Below are positions 8,084-17,200 of a DNA stretch of 64,000 nt, in pieces. This stretch comes from Clostridia bacterium (GTDB lineage Bacteria; Bacillota; Clostridia; Christensenellales; Aristaeellaceae). Within the stretch, counting starts at the first letter, position 1. The number at the start of each line of letters is the position of its first letter. Location of the stretch: contig JAFVXE010000014.1 of NCBI GenBank assembly GCA_017501255.1, positions 152,462 through 216,461 on the forward strand. The letters run 5' to 3'. The notes beneath the pieces are model-generated. The model ran no database searches. It was given only the letters and a program-made list of their open reading frames with translations, and was not told where the DNA came from. Made by a program: the position numbers and the translations under genes.

Positions 8084-9187
8084 ATGGCAAATACGCATTA
8101 CTACGAGCAGCTTGCAGACGAACGCACGGAACGCACCCGGCAAATGCTGCTGCAATTGCCCATTGCCTGTACCGATTTTATTTCCAGCATCGCCATGACT
8201 TCCAGCCCGCTGACCCGCATGGCGTATACAATCGATTTTGGCACGTTTTGCGAATATGCTTGCAGGGAAATCCCCTACTTTGCCGACAAAACGCCGCGAG
8301 AATGGACCGATGAGGATCTGTCGCACATCTCTGCCAAGGATCTGCGTGGTTATTCTGATTATCTGACACTCTATATGAAAAGCACCGAGAATGATGAACA
8401 GCGTATCCTGCGAAATCATGAGTGCGGTGTTATGCGAAAATTGTCGTCCCTTCGCTCCTTTTTTGACTTCCTGTTCAAGGCAGAACGAATTCCTGGCAAT
8501 ATTGCTGCACTGGTATCTCTGCCCAAATTGCATGAAAAACCCATCCTGTATCTCATCAACGATGAAGTGGAACGACTTTTGGAAACCGCCAGCGAAGGCC
8601 AGGAACTAACTGATAAGCAAAAGCAATATCATCAGCTGACTCGTACCAGAGATATTGCGATCCTGATGCTGTTTCTGGGAACAGGCATCCGTGTCAGCGA
8701 ATGCGTTGGCATTGATCTGGATGATCTTGATTTTCACCTGAATGCAGTATTGGTCACCCGCAAGGGCGGCAATCAGGTAATCCTTTATTATCCGCCCGAA
8801 GTTGCCCAGGCATTGAAGGATTATCTGCAGGAACGGAAAAGGGTTGATGTTCTGCCAGAACACAAAAATGCGTTGTTTCTTTCCTTGCAGCGCAAGCGAA
8901 TCAGCCAGCGTGCTGTGCAGTTGATGGTAAAGAAATATTGTTCCATTGCCGTGCCGCTGAAAAAGCGCATGAGTCCCCACAAACTTCGCAGTACATATGC
9001 CACAAGGCTGTATAATGAAACGGAAGATATCTACCTGGTAGCAGATGCTTTGGGACACTCCGATGTTAATACCACCCGTAAACATTATGCGGCCATCAGT
9101 GATAAGCGCAGGCGCGAAGCTGCCAAAAACGTATATCTGCCAACGGTTTCCCTTCCCCCATCCCCTTCGGACGAAAAACCGGAATAA
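8084..9187 (+). CDS. Tyrosine recombinase (XerC/XerD/integrase family)
   Basis: Site-specific recombinase of 367 aa. Residues about 25-150 form the SAM-like core-binding domain and 170-345 the catalytic domain, with Arg in GTGIRVSE, a candidate catalytic Lys in TRKGGNQ, SPHKLRST (HxxR), LGHSDVNTTRKHY (His and the nucleophile Tyr). All catalytic residues seem present. ATG 8084 follows AGAGGA. No att-like repeats or phage genes flank it, so it more likely resolves chromosome dimers or has a housekeeping role than excises an island. In Bacillus the xerC homologue codV sits between trmFO and hslV; here that slot holds a hydrolase, so this gene may be the relocated xerC, which I cannot prove. Confidence 0.9.
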   Translation: MANTHYYEQLADERTERTRQMLLQLPIACTDFISSIAMTSSPLTRMAYTIDFGTFCEYACREIPYFADKTPREWTDEDLSHISAKDLRGYSDYLTLYMKSTENDEQRILRNHECGVMRKLSSLRSFFDFLFKAERIPGNIAALVSLPKLHEKPILYLINDEVERLLETASEGQELTDKQKQYHQLTRTRDIAILMLFLGTGIRVSECVGIDLDDLDFHLNAVLVTRKGGNQVILYYPPEVAQALKDYLQERKRVDVLPEHKNALFLSLQRKRISQRAVQLMVKKYCSIAVPLKKRMSPHKLRSTYATRLYNETEDIYLVADALGHSDVNTTRKHYAAISDKRRREAAKNVYLPTVSLPPSPSDEKPE

Positions 9188-9194
9188 CAAAATC

Positions 9195-9208
9195 AAAACA
9201 TTTGTTCG
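9195..9208 (-). promoter_or_regulatory. LexA (SOS) box upstream of lexA
   Basis: On the minus strand the sequence reads CGAACAAATGTTTT, which fits the Gram-positive SOS consensus CGAAC-RNRY-GTTYC except for the last base. It lies nine bases upstream of the lexA -35 hexamer, fitting autoregulation of lexA. Confidence 0.65.
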
Positions 9209-9216
9209 CAAATTCA

Positions 9217-9245
9217 TTGCAAAACCAGCCCAGATAAGGTATACT
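9217..9245 (+). promoter_or_regulatory. Promoter of lexA-psuK-psuG
   Basis: TTGCAA (9217-9222), 17-base spacer, TATACT (9240-9245). The lexA RBS AAAGGAGG and ATG 9278 follow at normal distance. Confidence 0.65.
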
Positions 9246-9277
9246 AATGTTGAACTCTATTAAAGGAGGCCAGTACC

Positions 9278-9886
9278 ATGGCAGGAAAGAGGAACGATAC
9301 TCAATCCAAAATCCTTGAATATATTGAAACTTCGTCCCAAATTAACGGTTATCCGCCTTCTGTACGGGAAATCTGCGAGGCAACCGGCCTCAAAAGTACT
9401 TCCACCGTTCATGGTCATCTGGTTCGGCTGGAAAAGAAGGGCCTTTTGAACCGTACCTCCATGCGCCCTCGTGCCATCACGGTGCCGGACGATCATAAAA
9501 AGTATAAAATGGACATGGTGGAAGTGCCCATCGTGGGTAAGGTAACCGCTGGTGCCCCCATCACCGCCATCGAGAATATTGAGGACTATATTTCTCTGCC
9601 CAAAGCCATGATTGGCGAAGGCGAGCACTATGTTCTGAACGTCTGCGGCGAAAGTATGATTGAAGCCGGCATCATGGACGGCGATTATGTGGTGGTTCGT
9701 AAGCAGTCTACCGCCTATAATGGCGAAATCGTCGTCGCTATGATTGAGGACGATGCTACCGTGAAGCGTTTCTACAAAGAAAACGGTCACTTCCGTCTGC
9801 AACCCGAGAACTGCACCATGGAGCCCATCATTGTTCCGGAAGTGACCATCCTTGGCAAGGTTGTTTCGCTGTACCGCACATTCTAA
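9278..9886 (+). CDS. lexA: LexA repressor
   Basis: Represses DNA-damage genes and cleaves itself when RecA filaments form. 202 aa. Winged helix-turn-helix at residues 1-70 (PPSVREICEATGLKSTSTVHGHL), self-cleavage site Ala91-Gly92 in KVTAGAPI, S24-type catalytic Ser126 in CGESMIEAG and Lys163 in ATVKRFYK. ATG 9278 follows AAAGGAGG. An SOS box and promoter lie upstream, and psuK follows 14 bases after the stop, so the pseudouridine genes are probably cotranscribed with it. Confidence 0.97.
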   Translation: MAGKRNDTQSKILEYIETSSQINGYPPSVREICEATGLKSTSTVHGHLVRLEKKGLLNRTSMRPRAITVPDDHKKYKMDMVEVPIVGKVTAGAPITAIENIEDYISLPKAMIGEGEHYVLNVCGESMIEAGIMDGDYVVVRKQSTAYNGEIVVAMIEDDATVKRFYKENGHFRLQPENCTMEPIIVPEVTILGKVVSLYRTF

Positions 9887-9900
9887 GGCAGGTGGAAAGC

Positions 9901-10848
9901 ATGATTGCAGCTGAACCGTTCTCCATTGTTGTGGTAGGCGGCTGTAATTTTGATATTTACGCCACTTCTCACAATCCTCTGCGTGCATCGGATTCCAACC
10001 CTGGCTTTGTGTATACCACCCCCGGCGGTGTAGGGCGTAATATTGCGGAGAATCTTGCCCGGCTCGGTTCCCCTGTCCGTATGCTCACAGCACTGGGAAC
10101 AGATGCTTTTGGCGATGCTATCGTTAAGCAAGCCGAAATGATCCAACTGGATCTTTCCAGAAGTCTCCGTCTCCCCCATGTTTCCACCTCGGTTTATGTG
10201 TGCATCAATCAGAACGATGGCGATATTGCCGTTGCTGTTTCCGATATGGATATCTGTAATGAGATCAGCCCTGCTTATCTGCAAACCTGTTGCGATGTTC
10301 TGAATGCAGCTGAAATTGTTGTTGCCGATGCCAACCTTACGAAGGAAGCGTTGACATATCTGGCTGAAAACTACAGCGGCAAACTTTGCGTAGATTGTGT
10401 TTCCGGTCCAAAAGCTGAAAAACTGACATCCATGCTTGAAAATCTCTACTGTGTCAAGGCAAACCGCTCAGAGGCTGAGATCATTTCCGGTGTTCCTGTA
10501 AAGACTGCAGCTGATGCGGCCATTGCTGCTCAAAAACTGCATTCCATGGGCATTCGTTGGGTGATCATCACCCTTGGTGAGCTGGGCGCCTATGTTTCCA
10601 ATGGCAGTGAAGCATTCGCCATGCCGCTGATGCCTGGTGAAACCAATAATACCAGTGGTTGCGGAGATGCTTTTTTTGCTGGCGCTCTGACTGCTTTGGC
10701 AGAGAACCAGCCCATCTGCAATGTTCTGCGTTGGGGCTTGGCTATGGCCAGATTGTGTGCCGCTTCCCCATCCGCTGTTTCGCCCAAAGTTACCCGCCAA
10801 GCGTTGGAGGATACATTACAGTACTATCAAGGAGGAGCCTGGCAATGA
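9901..10848 (+). CDS. psuK: PfkB-family kinase, probable pseudouridine kinase
   Basis: Ribokinase-fold sugar kinase, 315 aa: N-terminal VVVGGCNFDIYA, TPGGVGRNIAENLARLG (PfkB signature 1) near residue 40, and NTSGCGDAFFAGAL (signature 2, catalytic Asp) near residue 250. The substrate is inferred from psuG, which follows with an ATGA overlap: PsuK phosphorylates pseudouridine and PsuG splits the product into uracil and ribose 5-phosphate. ATG 9901 was preferred over GTG 9892 because of spacing to AAGGCAGG. Confidence 0.88.
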   Translation: MIAAEPFSIVVVGGCNFDIYATSHNPLRASDSNPGFVYTTPGGVGRNIAENLARLGSPVRMLTALGTDAFGDAIVKQAEMIQLDLSRSLRLPHVSTSVYVCINQNDGDIAVAVSDMDICNEISPAYLQTCCDVLNAAEIVVADANLTKEALTYLAENYSGKLCVDCVSGPKAEKLTSMLENLYCVKANRSEAEIISGVPVKTAADAAIAAQKLHSMGIRWVIITLGELGAYVSNGSEAFAMPLMPGETNNTSGCGDAFFAGALTALAENQPICNVLRWGLAMARLCAASPSAVSPKVTRQALEDTLQYYQGGAWQ

Positions 10849-11774
10849 AGATGAATCTGAATGATTACCTGTGGATCTCTGAGGAGGTCAAACAGGCTTT
10901 AGCCGACAACAAACCCGTTGTAGCGTTGGAATCCACCATCATTTCTCATGGTATGCCATACCCCCAGAACGTGGAAACCGCTCTGCTGGTGGAAAAGACG
11001 GTTCGGGAATGCGGCGCAGTGCCTGCTACCATCGCCATTATTGGCGGCAAAATCTCCGTCGGCATTTCTGCCAATCAGATCGAATATCTCGGCAAAAAAG
11101 GCCTGAAGGTGATCAAAGCAAGCCGCCGTGACCTGCCTGTGCTGCTCGCCCGTGGCGAAGATGGCGCTACCACCGTTGCCACCACCATGATCGGTGCAAG
11201 CCTTGCGGGCATCAAGGTATTTGCTACTGGCGGCATTGGCGGCGTGCATCGTGGTGCCGAAACGACCATGGACATTTCTGCCGACCTTGAGGAACTGGCT
11301 CAGACCAATGTTACCGTTGTCTGCGCCGGTGCCAAATCCATTCTGGACCTGGGATTAACGCTGGAATACCTGGAGACCAAGGGCGTTACCGTTATTGGTT
11401 TCGGCACGGAAGAACTGCCCGCCTTCTATTGCCGCAAGAGCGGTTTCAAGGTGGATTATCGCATGGATACTGCCAATGAAATCGCCGCTTCCATTCATGT
11501 GAAGGACACCTGCAATCTGATTGGCGGTATGTTGGTTGCCAACCCCATTCCCGAAGAATATGCCATGAACGAGGAAGAAATGGCAGCTCAGATCGATACT
11601 GCTGTGAATATGGCCAACGAACTGGGCATCAAGGGCAAGGAAATCACGCCCTTCCTGCTGGATAAAATCAAGACCCTTACCGAGGGCCGTTCTCTGGCAG
11701 CCAATATTCAGCTGGTGCTGAACAATGCACGGCTTGGTGCCGCCATTGCAACCGAACTTTGCAAAATAAAATAA
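10845..11774 (+). CDS. psuG: Pseudouridine-5'-phosphate glycosidase
   Basis: Cleaves the C-glycosidic bond of pseudouridine 5'-phosphate (reversible); uses a catalytic Lys and a metal ion. 309 aa, usual length. Conserved blocks VALESTIISHGMPYPQN, ASRRDLPVLLARG, ATGGIGGVHRGAE and DLEELAQTNVTVVCAG are present. ATG 10845 overlaps the psuK TGA and follows AAGGAGGAG. The longer in-frame ORF to 10659 runs inside psuK and is not used. Confidence 0.95.
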   Translation: MKMNLNDYLWISEEVKQALADNKPVVALESTIISHGMPYPQNVETALLVEKTVRECGAVPATIAIIGGKISVGISANQIEYLGKKGLKVIKASRRDLPVLLARGEDGATTVATTMIGASLAGIKVFATGGIGGVHRGAETTMDISADLEELAQTNVTVVCAGAKSILDLGLTLEYLETKGVTVIGFGTEELPAFYCRKSGFKVDYRMDTANEIAASIHVKDTCNLIGGMLVANPIPEEYAMNEEEMAAQIDTAVNMANELGIKGKEITPFLLDKIKTLTEGRSLAANIQLVLNNARLGAAIATELCKIK

Positions 11775-11794
11775 CGATTTTTGCACCCTGAACG

Positions 11795-11840
11795 CTCCTT
11801 TCCATATCCTGTAGCATGGACTATGGAAAGGAGTGTTTTT
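11795..11840 (+). terminator. Hairpin after psuG that also holds the next gene's ribosome site
   Basis: CTCCTTTCCATA (11795-11806) pairs perfectly with TATGGAAAGGAG (11822-11833) over a 15-base loop, followed by TGTTTTT. As a terminator it would end the lexA-psuKG transcript. The 3' arm contains AAAGGAG, the RBS of the ORF at 11841, so in any read-through RNA the RBS would be paired. Confidence 0.65.
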
Positions 11841-12248
11841 ATGGCCAGAAAGATTTCTCCCTTTGCAACGCTGACCAATGAAGAGAAGCAGATCAAATGG
11901 ATGGAATACCAATCCATTCGTCTGCCCTATACGCAGGTTGTGGAAGAAAAACAGAAAAAGCATGAGGAAAATACCCCATGTACCGAAGCACAGGAAACAG
12001 AAGCGCTTGCCGCACAACAAGACAGCCAGCCCGTACCCCCAACCTCTGTACATCCCAGCCGCCCCACACCCCCACCGGAAGTTTTCGTTACATCTCAAAA
12101 GCAGCAAAATTCACAGGCAAAACCATTCAGCGCCTATCAGCAGATGAATGAATATCAAAAATCACGGCATCGCCAATACGACGCCGTGATTGAAAGAATG
12201 AAACAAGCGGAAAAGAGAATCAACGGTTTCTGCACATGGTCAAAGTGA
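11841..12248 (+). CDS. Small hypothetical protein, Gln/Pro-rich
   Basis: I do not recognise this 135-aa protein. ATG 11841 has AAAGGAG eight bases upstream. Residues 1-45 are charged and probably helical (ARKISPFATLTNEEKQIKW), residues 46-95 are disordered-looking and rich in Pro, Gln, Ser and Thr, and the C-terminus (YQKSRHRQYDAVIERMKQAEKRI) is again helical and basic. No signal peptide, helix bundle or metal motif is visible. It converges with the glycosyltransferase on the other strand and overlaps its end by nine bases. RBS, length and codon use make it a likely real gene, but no function can be given. Confidence 0.55.
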   Translation: MARKISPFATLTNEEKQIKWMEYQSIRLPYTQVVEEKQKKHEENTPCTEAQETEALAAQQDSQPVPPTSVHPSRPTPPPEVFVTSQKQQNSQAKPFSAYQQMNEYQKSRHRQYDAVIERMKQAEKRINGFCTWSK

Positions 12249-13454
12249 ACGCAACCAACTGACCAGCTTATCGCATTGAGCCTTGGGATTCTTGTGAGTC
12301 AGAACAAACGCTTTTGCTCTCTCCCCCATCTGCTGCCGTTCTTCTGCGCTTAACTGCATCAGTGAACGTACAGCCTGCTGAATTCCAGCTGCATCCTGAG
12401 AAGGAATGTAGTTCAGGTATTCATCATATTCAGCTGGAATGCCGTCCAGGCGATAGCAGACTACCGGCTTTCCTGAGCGCATATATTCCAGTGTTTTGCT
12501 GGGGAAGGAATACCGAGTGAATTTGCCTGCCGGGGTTCTCGGATTGATCAGTGCGTTGGCTTTTGCTTGCAGGGCCAACGCTTTTTCCTGTGGCACAAAC
12601 CCTTCAAACACGATATTATCATGTTGATCGGCAAAAGCCCGCACCTGTTCAGCCATGATGCCGCCGCCACAAATCCGCAGACGAACTTCTGGCATAGCAG
12701 CAAAAGCATCCAGCATTTCCTGTATTCCCAATTCAGGGCTTAATGTGCCGGTATACAGCACCTCAAAGGAATCGGATTCTTTCTCATTGATTACATCCGA
12801 TTTCGCATCTTCCCGTTGCTGGATAAGCCCCTCAATCACCATTGTTTTTTTGTTTTCGCAAGGCAATACCTCAGCCATATGCTCTGTCAGCAGGACAAAT
12901 CCATCGATTTGCTGAAGTAACTCAAGCTGCTTTTCCCCCATGCGCTGTTCAATTCTCTTCAGCAAACCGCTACGCCCCGAATCCAAGCCATACTGATTGG
13001 GCATATCGGTCACAATCACAGCAGCTTTCAAATCGGGATACTTTCGTTTGGCTTTGAGAATCGCTTTCAGGTAGGGCAAATACTGCGTGTATACCAGAAC
13101 CCTCCGGTGGTTGTCCGGATGAGCCTTCAGCCACCGCAAAAGCAGCCTTGCAGCCCTTATTTCACGCATTTTCTGCTTGATACAGGGCAAATTGACACAA
13201 CCCGTCTCCCATACCCTGCCTTCTTCATAAGTGGTTTTGGGAATGAACAGTTTGCCATATTGAACCGGGAAAATACCAACAGGCAAAGAATTCAGAACCT
13301 GCAACTTTTCCGAAGGTTCAAGACAGGCATTTATCCCCTCGATGAATGCCTTTTGATAATTGTTGATCTGATTCTGCATTCCATCTTTGCTGAGAGAAGC
13401 TACTTCCTGATAGCACTCATCGGGATAATAGATCGTCATCATCAGCAGATTCAT
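12240..13454 (-). CDS. GT4-type glycosyltransferase
   Basis: GT-B fold glycosyltransferase of 404 aa, the last of three in a row at the end of the dprA operon. The C-terminal nucleotide-sugar half shows EVLYTGTLSPELGIQEMLDAF, a glycine turn RICGGGIMAEQ, and the donor-site region FPSKTLEYMRSGKPVV. The N-terminal half is more divergent. ATG 13454 overlaps the TGA of the preceding gene (ATGA) and follows AAGGAG; an in-frame GTG at 13460 is too close to the RBS. Likely role: surface polysaccharide or glycan assembly; sugar and acceptor unknown. Confidence 0.88.
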   Translation of the reverse strand: MNLLMMTIYYPDECYQEVASLSKDGMQNQINNYQKAFIEGINACLEPSEKLQVLNSLPVGIFPVQYGKLFIPKTTYEEGRVWETGCVNLPCIKQKMREIRAARLLLRWLKAHPDNHRRVLVYTQYLPYLKAILKAKRKYPDLKAAVIVTDMPNQYGLDSGRSGLLKRIEQRMGEKQLELLQQIDGFVLLTEHMAEVLPCENKKTMVIEGLIQQREDAKSDVINEKESDSFEVLYTGTLSPELGIQEMLDAFAAMPEVRLRICGGGIMAEQVRAFADQHDNIVFEGFVPQEKALALQAKANALINPRTPAGKFTRYSFPSKTLEYMRSGKPVVCYRLDGIPAEYDEYLNYIPSQDAAGIQQAVRSLMQLSAEERQQMGERAKAFVLTHKNPKAQCDKLVSWLRSL

Positions 13455-14656
13455 TGGCACAGCTCCTTATACAACGAAAGGTACGAACGGAAGGTTAAAT
13501 CGCAGTCGAAGGCTTTGCTGCGCTCAATACAGGCAGATTTGCGCTCTGCGCTTTCCTGGCACAGTTTTTCAATGGCATCGCAAAGTCCCTGTTGATCTCC
13601 CTTGGGAATGACGATGCCGCATTCCTCCGTGACCGCTTCCGGACAGCCGCCAGTTGCAAAAACCGCAATAGGTGTTCCGCAAGCCAGCGCTTCCAGATTC
13701 ACCATGGGCATATTATCTTCAAGCGTAGGATTGGCAAAGCAATCCGCTGCAGAGTACCATGCTGCCAGTTCCTCCACATTGGCGGTATGGGTCAGGCCAA
13801 GCATTCCTTCTGGCAAAGCGGCAACCTGCTGCGCAGAAAGGCCAATCACCACAAAGCAATAATCGCTGCCCAACTGTCTGGCGGCTTCTTCCAGATGTGG
13901 CAACCCCTTTCGCTCATCCCAATCGGATGCAACAGCCAACACAATTTTGCGGTTTTCGAGGCCATACCGCTGACGCAAATCAGATGCAACTGGCCTGAAC
14001 TGAGACAGGTTCACACCGTTATAGATAACCCGGCACGGATAATGCCCCAGATGAGAACGCACAAGATTCCCTTGCAGCCATTGGCAGGGAACCACGAAAG
14101 TCATGTTGCGAGGCTTGGACAAAACCTTCTTTTTCATCCGATGATTGCGTCTGCTGCCATCCACCCCTTTGCATATGGGGTATTGAGCAAGGCTGGGGCA
14201 GTGATGACATTCGGTCAGCCAGCGGTCACAGCCGGATGCGTCGAAATAGGCGCAATGGCCGGTAAAGGGCCAGCAATCATGCAATGTCCATACGATGGGT
14301 GTATCCACTGTGGCGAAATAACGGAACAACGTTGGCAGATGCAGGTATGCACCGTGAATGTTATGCAGATGAATCAAATCCGGCTGAAAGGCTTTGATAT
14401 CCCGGATCAGAGCACGGGTTGCCATCAAGCTGCCGTAGCCTTCGCCATCCAGTAACTTGCGGATGGCTCCATGTACTTTCCGGTCCAGCTTCCCAGCCGT
14501 TCGGTAAGCATAAGGTGCGGCTTCGGAAGAAGGCTCCTCGGAACCATAACCGAAGCGCACCTCTCCCCCATCCCGCAAAACCAGTTTACAAATCTCCCAT
14601 GCGATGCGTCCTGTGCTTTTGATACCACAAAAAGTATTCAGTTGATATACTCGCAT
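13451..14656 (-). CDS. GT4-type glycosyltransferase (WcaC-like)
   Basis: GT-B glycosyltransferase of 401 aa. N-terminal LNTFCGIKSTGRIAWEI; an acceptor-domain block LHDCWPFTGHCAYF followed by spaced cysteines (C..W..ECHHC) of the kind seen in colanic-acid type GT4 enzymes; VIYNGVNLSQFRP in the interdomain region; donor site with DNMPMVNLEALACGTP and the E-x7-E style pattern. Start ATG 14656 follows AAAGGAG. Three bases separate it from the previous glycosyltransferase. Substrate not inferable. Confidence 0.9.
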   Translation of the reverse strand: MRVYQLNTFCGIKSTGRIAWEICKLVLRDGGEVRFGYGSEEPSSEAAPYAYRTAGKLDRKVHGAIRKLLDGEGYGSLMATRALIRDIKAFQPDLIHLHNIHGAYLHLPTLFRYFATVDTPIVWTLHDCWPFTGHCAYFDASGCDRWLTECHHCPSLAQYPICKGVDGSRRNHRMKKKVLSKPRNMTFVVPCQWLQGNLVRSHLGHYPCRVIYNGVNLSQFRPVASDLRQRYGLENRKIVLAVASDWDERKGLPHLEEAARQLGSDYCFVVIGLSAQQVAALPEGMLGLTHTANVEELAAWYSAADCFANPTLEDNMPMVNLEALACGTPIAVFATGGCPEAVTEECGIVIPKGDQQGLCDAIEKLCQESAERKSACIERSKAFDCDLTFRSYLSLYKELCQ

Positions 14657-14659
14657 GGT

Positions 14660-15859
14660 TTACTCCTTTCCGGTAAGGGTATAGAAAAGCTTTTCCAGCT
14701 TATCCATATGATACTTCTTGGTGAAGTGAGCATAGTAATACTTCTGTCCATTTTCCCCCATCTGCTTGTGTTTTTCCGGTTCGTTGATGAATTTCCGGAC
14801 AATCTCCACAAACGCTTCCGTGTCATCTGCAGGGCTGCAATAACCGCACTGCGCCGTCTCAATAGCCCAGATGGTCTCTGCACCGGCAGTGCCAAGAATA
14901 GGCTTGCCTACTGCCATATAGCTCTGTACCTTGCCAGGAAGGGTATCGTTGATGCTGATATTATCGCTGATACTCACCAGCATGGCATCTGCCATGGCAT
15001 AATGAGCAGGCATTTCTTCCAAGGGCTTTCGGCCATAGAAAGTGACACAATTCTGAATGGACAGCCGTTCCGCCAATGCTTTACATTCATCCAGATAGGA
15101 TCCATCGCCAATGATATGCCAATGAACAGGCTCGTTTTTCAAGGCAGCGGCAGCATTCATAAGCACATCCATGCCCTGAACTTTACCCACATTCCCGGCA
15201 AATACGAAATGATAGGTTCCATCGAACTTTTTCTCCGGCAGAGTAATTTCAAAGATTTCATCGGCGAACTGGGGCAGATAATGCTCATCCGGCATCTGAA
15301 TACCATGGGCTTCCAGCATTTTCTCCTGAAAACGCTTGGAGGAATACAAAAGAACATCCGCCTGCTGGTAAATCCATTTGCTTACTTTTCCCATGAACTT
15401 GTAAAACCAGGAATCCGGCGAAATATTCATGATTGCCAAACAGGCAGGCCAGAGATCCAGTACATAGATCACCAGTGGCTTACCGGTAATCCGTTTCAGA
15501 ATGGCTCCCGGCAAGCTCATCAGTACAGGCGAAGTGGAAAAGGAATAGATCACATCAAAATCCTTCTTCATGAACAGGGCCTTCAGCGTAGCGGAAAACG
15601 TAAAGCTGACATAATTGATCGCCAAGCCCAGTTTTCCGGGTTTACGGCCGATCTCAAAGCAACGGCGGATGTGCACGCCATTGCGCTCCTGTTTGCGATT
15701 CCTGAACCACTTATACTCTTTTGGCACAATGCCTGTAGGATAATTAGGCAAACCTACCAGTGCTGTCACATCATGACCACGCTCGACCAGCGTTTCGCAA
15801 ATCTCCGTAATGCGGAAATTCTCAGGCCAATAGTGCTGATTCACTTCCAGAATCTTCAT
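14660..15859 (-). CDS. GT4-type glycosyltransferase (WcaI-like)
   Basis: GT-B glycosyltransferase of 399 aa. N-terminus MKILEVNQHYWPENFRITEI, then DVTALVGLPNYPTG and SFSTSPVLMSLPGAI, resemble the WcaI/fucosyltransferase-like branch of GT4. The donor half has FVFAGNVGKVQGMD, HIIGDGSYLDE and LPGKVQSYMAVGKPI. It begins four bases after mtaD ends, with a weak RBS, so it is probably translationally coupled. First of three glycosyltransferases likely building one glycan. Confidence 0.9.
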   Translation of the reverse strand: MKILEVNQHYWPENFRITEICETLVERGHDVTALVGLPNYPTGIVPKEYKWFRNRKQERNGVHIRRCFEIGRKPGKLGLAINYVSFTFSATLKALFMKKDFDVIYSFSTSPVLMSLPGAILKRITGKPLVIYVLDLWPACLAIMNISPDSWFYKFMGKVSKWIYQQADVLLYSSKRFQEKMLEAHGIQMPDEHYLPQFADEIFEITLPEKKFDGTYHFVFAGNVGKVQGMDVLMNAAAALKNEPVHWHIIGDGSYLDECKALAERLSIQNCVTFYGRKPLEEMPAHYAMADAMLVSISDNISINDTLPGKVQSYMAVGKPILGTAGAETIWAIETAQCGYCSPADDTEAFVEIVRKFINEPEKHKQMGENGQKYYYAHFTKKYHMDKLEKLFYTLTGKE

Positions 15860-15863
15860 AAGA

Positions 15864-17177
15864 TCACTTCGCTCTTCCTGCTCTTGTCATCAGTGCAAGG
15901 GCTTCCTTATGGGCAGTCTCCACCACTTTCTTGGCATCCATGGTCAGGAACTGGCCGTTCTGGTACAGTACCTTGCCATCTACCATGGTCATCTTCACAT
16001 TACGGGATTCCACGGCATAAATCAGATTTCCTTCCATTTCGGCGGAGGGACACATATTCATATCGCCGGCATCCACCAGAATAATGTCCGCCAGATATCC
16101 GGGCTTCAGAAGGCCAAGATCATCATAGCCAAGAGCCTTGGCACCCACACTGGTGGCGGCAGCAAGGGTCTGGGCGGGGCTGACTACGGTGGGATCCAGC
16201 AAAGTGCCCTTTTGCAGCATAGGCATCAACTTGATCTCTTCCCACAGGTTCAGATTGTTATTGCTGGCGACGCCGTCAGTGCCAAGGGTAATGTTGCAGC
16301 CTGCATCCAGCATCTTGGAAATGGGAGCAATGCCGCTGGCCAACTTCAAGTTGCTGACGGGGTTATGGGCAATAAACACACCATGCTTGGCAAAAATCTG
16401 AATATCGTTATCATCCATCCATACACAGTGAGCCGCGATCATGGGCACATCCAGCAAACCCAGCTTTTCCAAATAAACTGCCGGCGTGATGCCATGGCGG
16501 TCGATGCATCCGGTGCGATCCAGGCTGGTTTCACAAATATGGATATGCAGCGGAACCTGCATTTCCTCAGCCGCCTGCTTTGCTTTCAGCAGCAGTACTT
16601 CGGTAGTGGCAGCCTCGCTGTGAGGGGCAATGTTGACACGAATACGGTCATTGGCAGCGTGCTGCCATTTCATGGCGAATTCGATACCAGGCTCCAAATC
16701 GGCGCAGCTTCCGTCAAAGTCGATGACGCCATAGCCCAGCATGGCACGGATGCCGCTATCCACAACGCTTTCGGCCAGACGATCCATCCGGAAATACATA
16801 TCATTGAAGGAAGTGGTTCCGCAACGGATCATTTCCAGAATCCCCAGATCGCTGCCTGCCTTCACAGATTCGTCTGTCAGGAACTTCTCGATAGGCCAGA
16901 CCACCTCGTTGAGCCAGCGTTCCAGAGGCAGATCGCTGCCAGCGCTGCGCATCATGGTCATGGGCGTATGGGTGTGCAGATTGCAAAGACCGGGCATCGC
17001 CAGAGCGCCTTCGCCGTCAATCACTTTTTCCGCTTCAAAACGAGGCGCTTCTGCTTTGGGACCAGCGTAAACGATCCGCTGTCCGTCAATCTGGATCTCC
17101 GCATCGTAGATAAAGGGAATGGTGGTTTCGTTGGTAACGCCGGGCGTCATATTCACGTTGGTAATCAGTATGCGCAT
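15864..17177 (-). CDS. mtaD: Amidohydrolase, probable MTA/SAH deaminase
   Basis: TRZ/ATZ-family metal amidohydrolase of 437 aa. Zn ligands appear in order: NLHTHTPM (HxH), HIHICET, AHCVWMD and LGTDGVASNNNLN (catalytic Asp). This pattern fits 5'-methylthioadenosine/S-adenosylhomocysteine deaminase; other adenosine or guanine deaminases cannot be excluded. The ORF opens at 17201, but ATG 17177 follows AAGGAGG by seven bases and begins the family's first strand, so it is preferred. It sits 23 bases after hslU, where Bacillus has codY. Confidence 0.87.
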   Translation of the reverse strand: MRILITNVNMTPGVTNETTIPFIYDAEIQIDGQRIVYAGPKAEAPRFEAEKVIDGEGALAMPGLCNLHTHTPMTMMRSAGSDLPLERWLNEVVWPIEKFLTDESVKAGSDLGILEMIRCGTTSFNDMYFRMDRLAESVVDSGIRAMLGYGVIDFDGSCADLEPGIEFAMKWQHAANDRIRVNIAPHSEAATTEVLLLKAKQAAEEMQVPLHIHICETSLDRTGCIDRHGITPAVYLEKLGLLDVPMIAAHCVWMDDNDIQIFAKHGVFIAHNPVSNLKLASGIAPISKMLDAGCNITLGTDGVASNNNLNLWEEIKLMPMLQKGTLLDPTVVSPAQTLAAATSVGAKALGYDDLGLLKPGYLADIILVDAGDMNMCPSAEMEGNLIYAVESRNVKMTMVDGKVLYQNGQFLTMDAKKVVETAHKEALALMTRAGRAK

Positions 17178-17200
17178 CCAAATCCCTCCTTGGTAAATCA

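Noticed and set aside
8084..9187. Integrase of a prophage or genomic island
   Set aside because: No phage, plasmid or att-like repeats nearby; neighbours are housekeeping genes in normal composition.
14471..16084. 537-codon plus-strand frame
   Set aside because: It lies opposite two glycosyltransferases with clear motifs; its translation has no recognisable domain.
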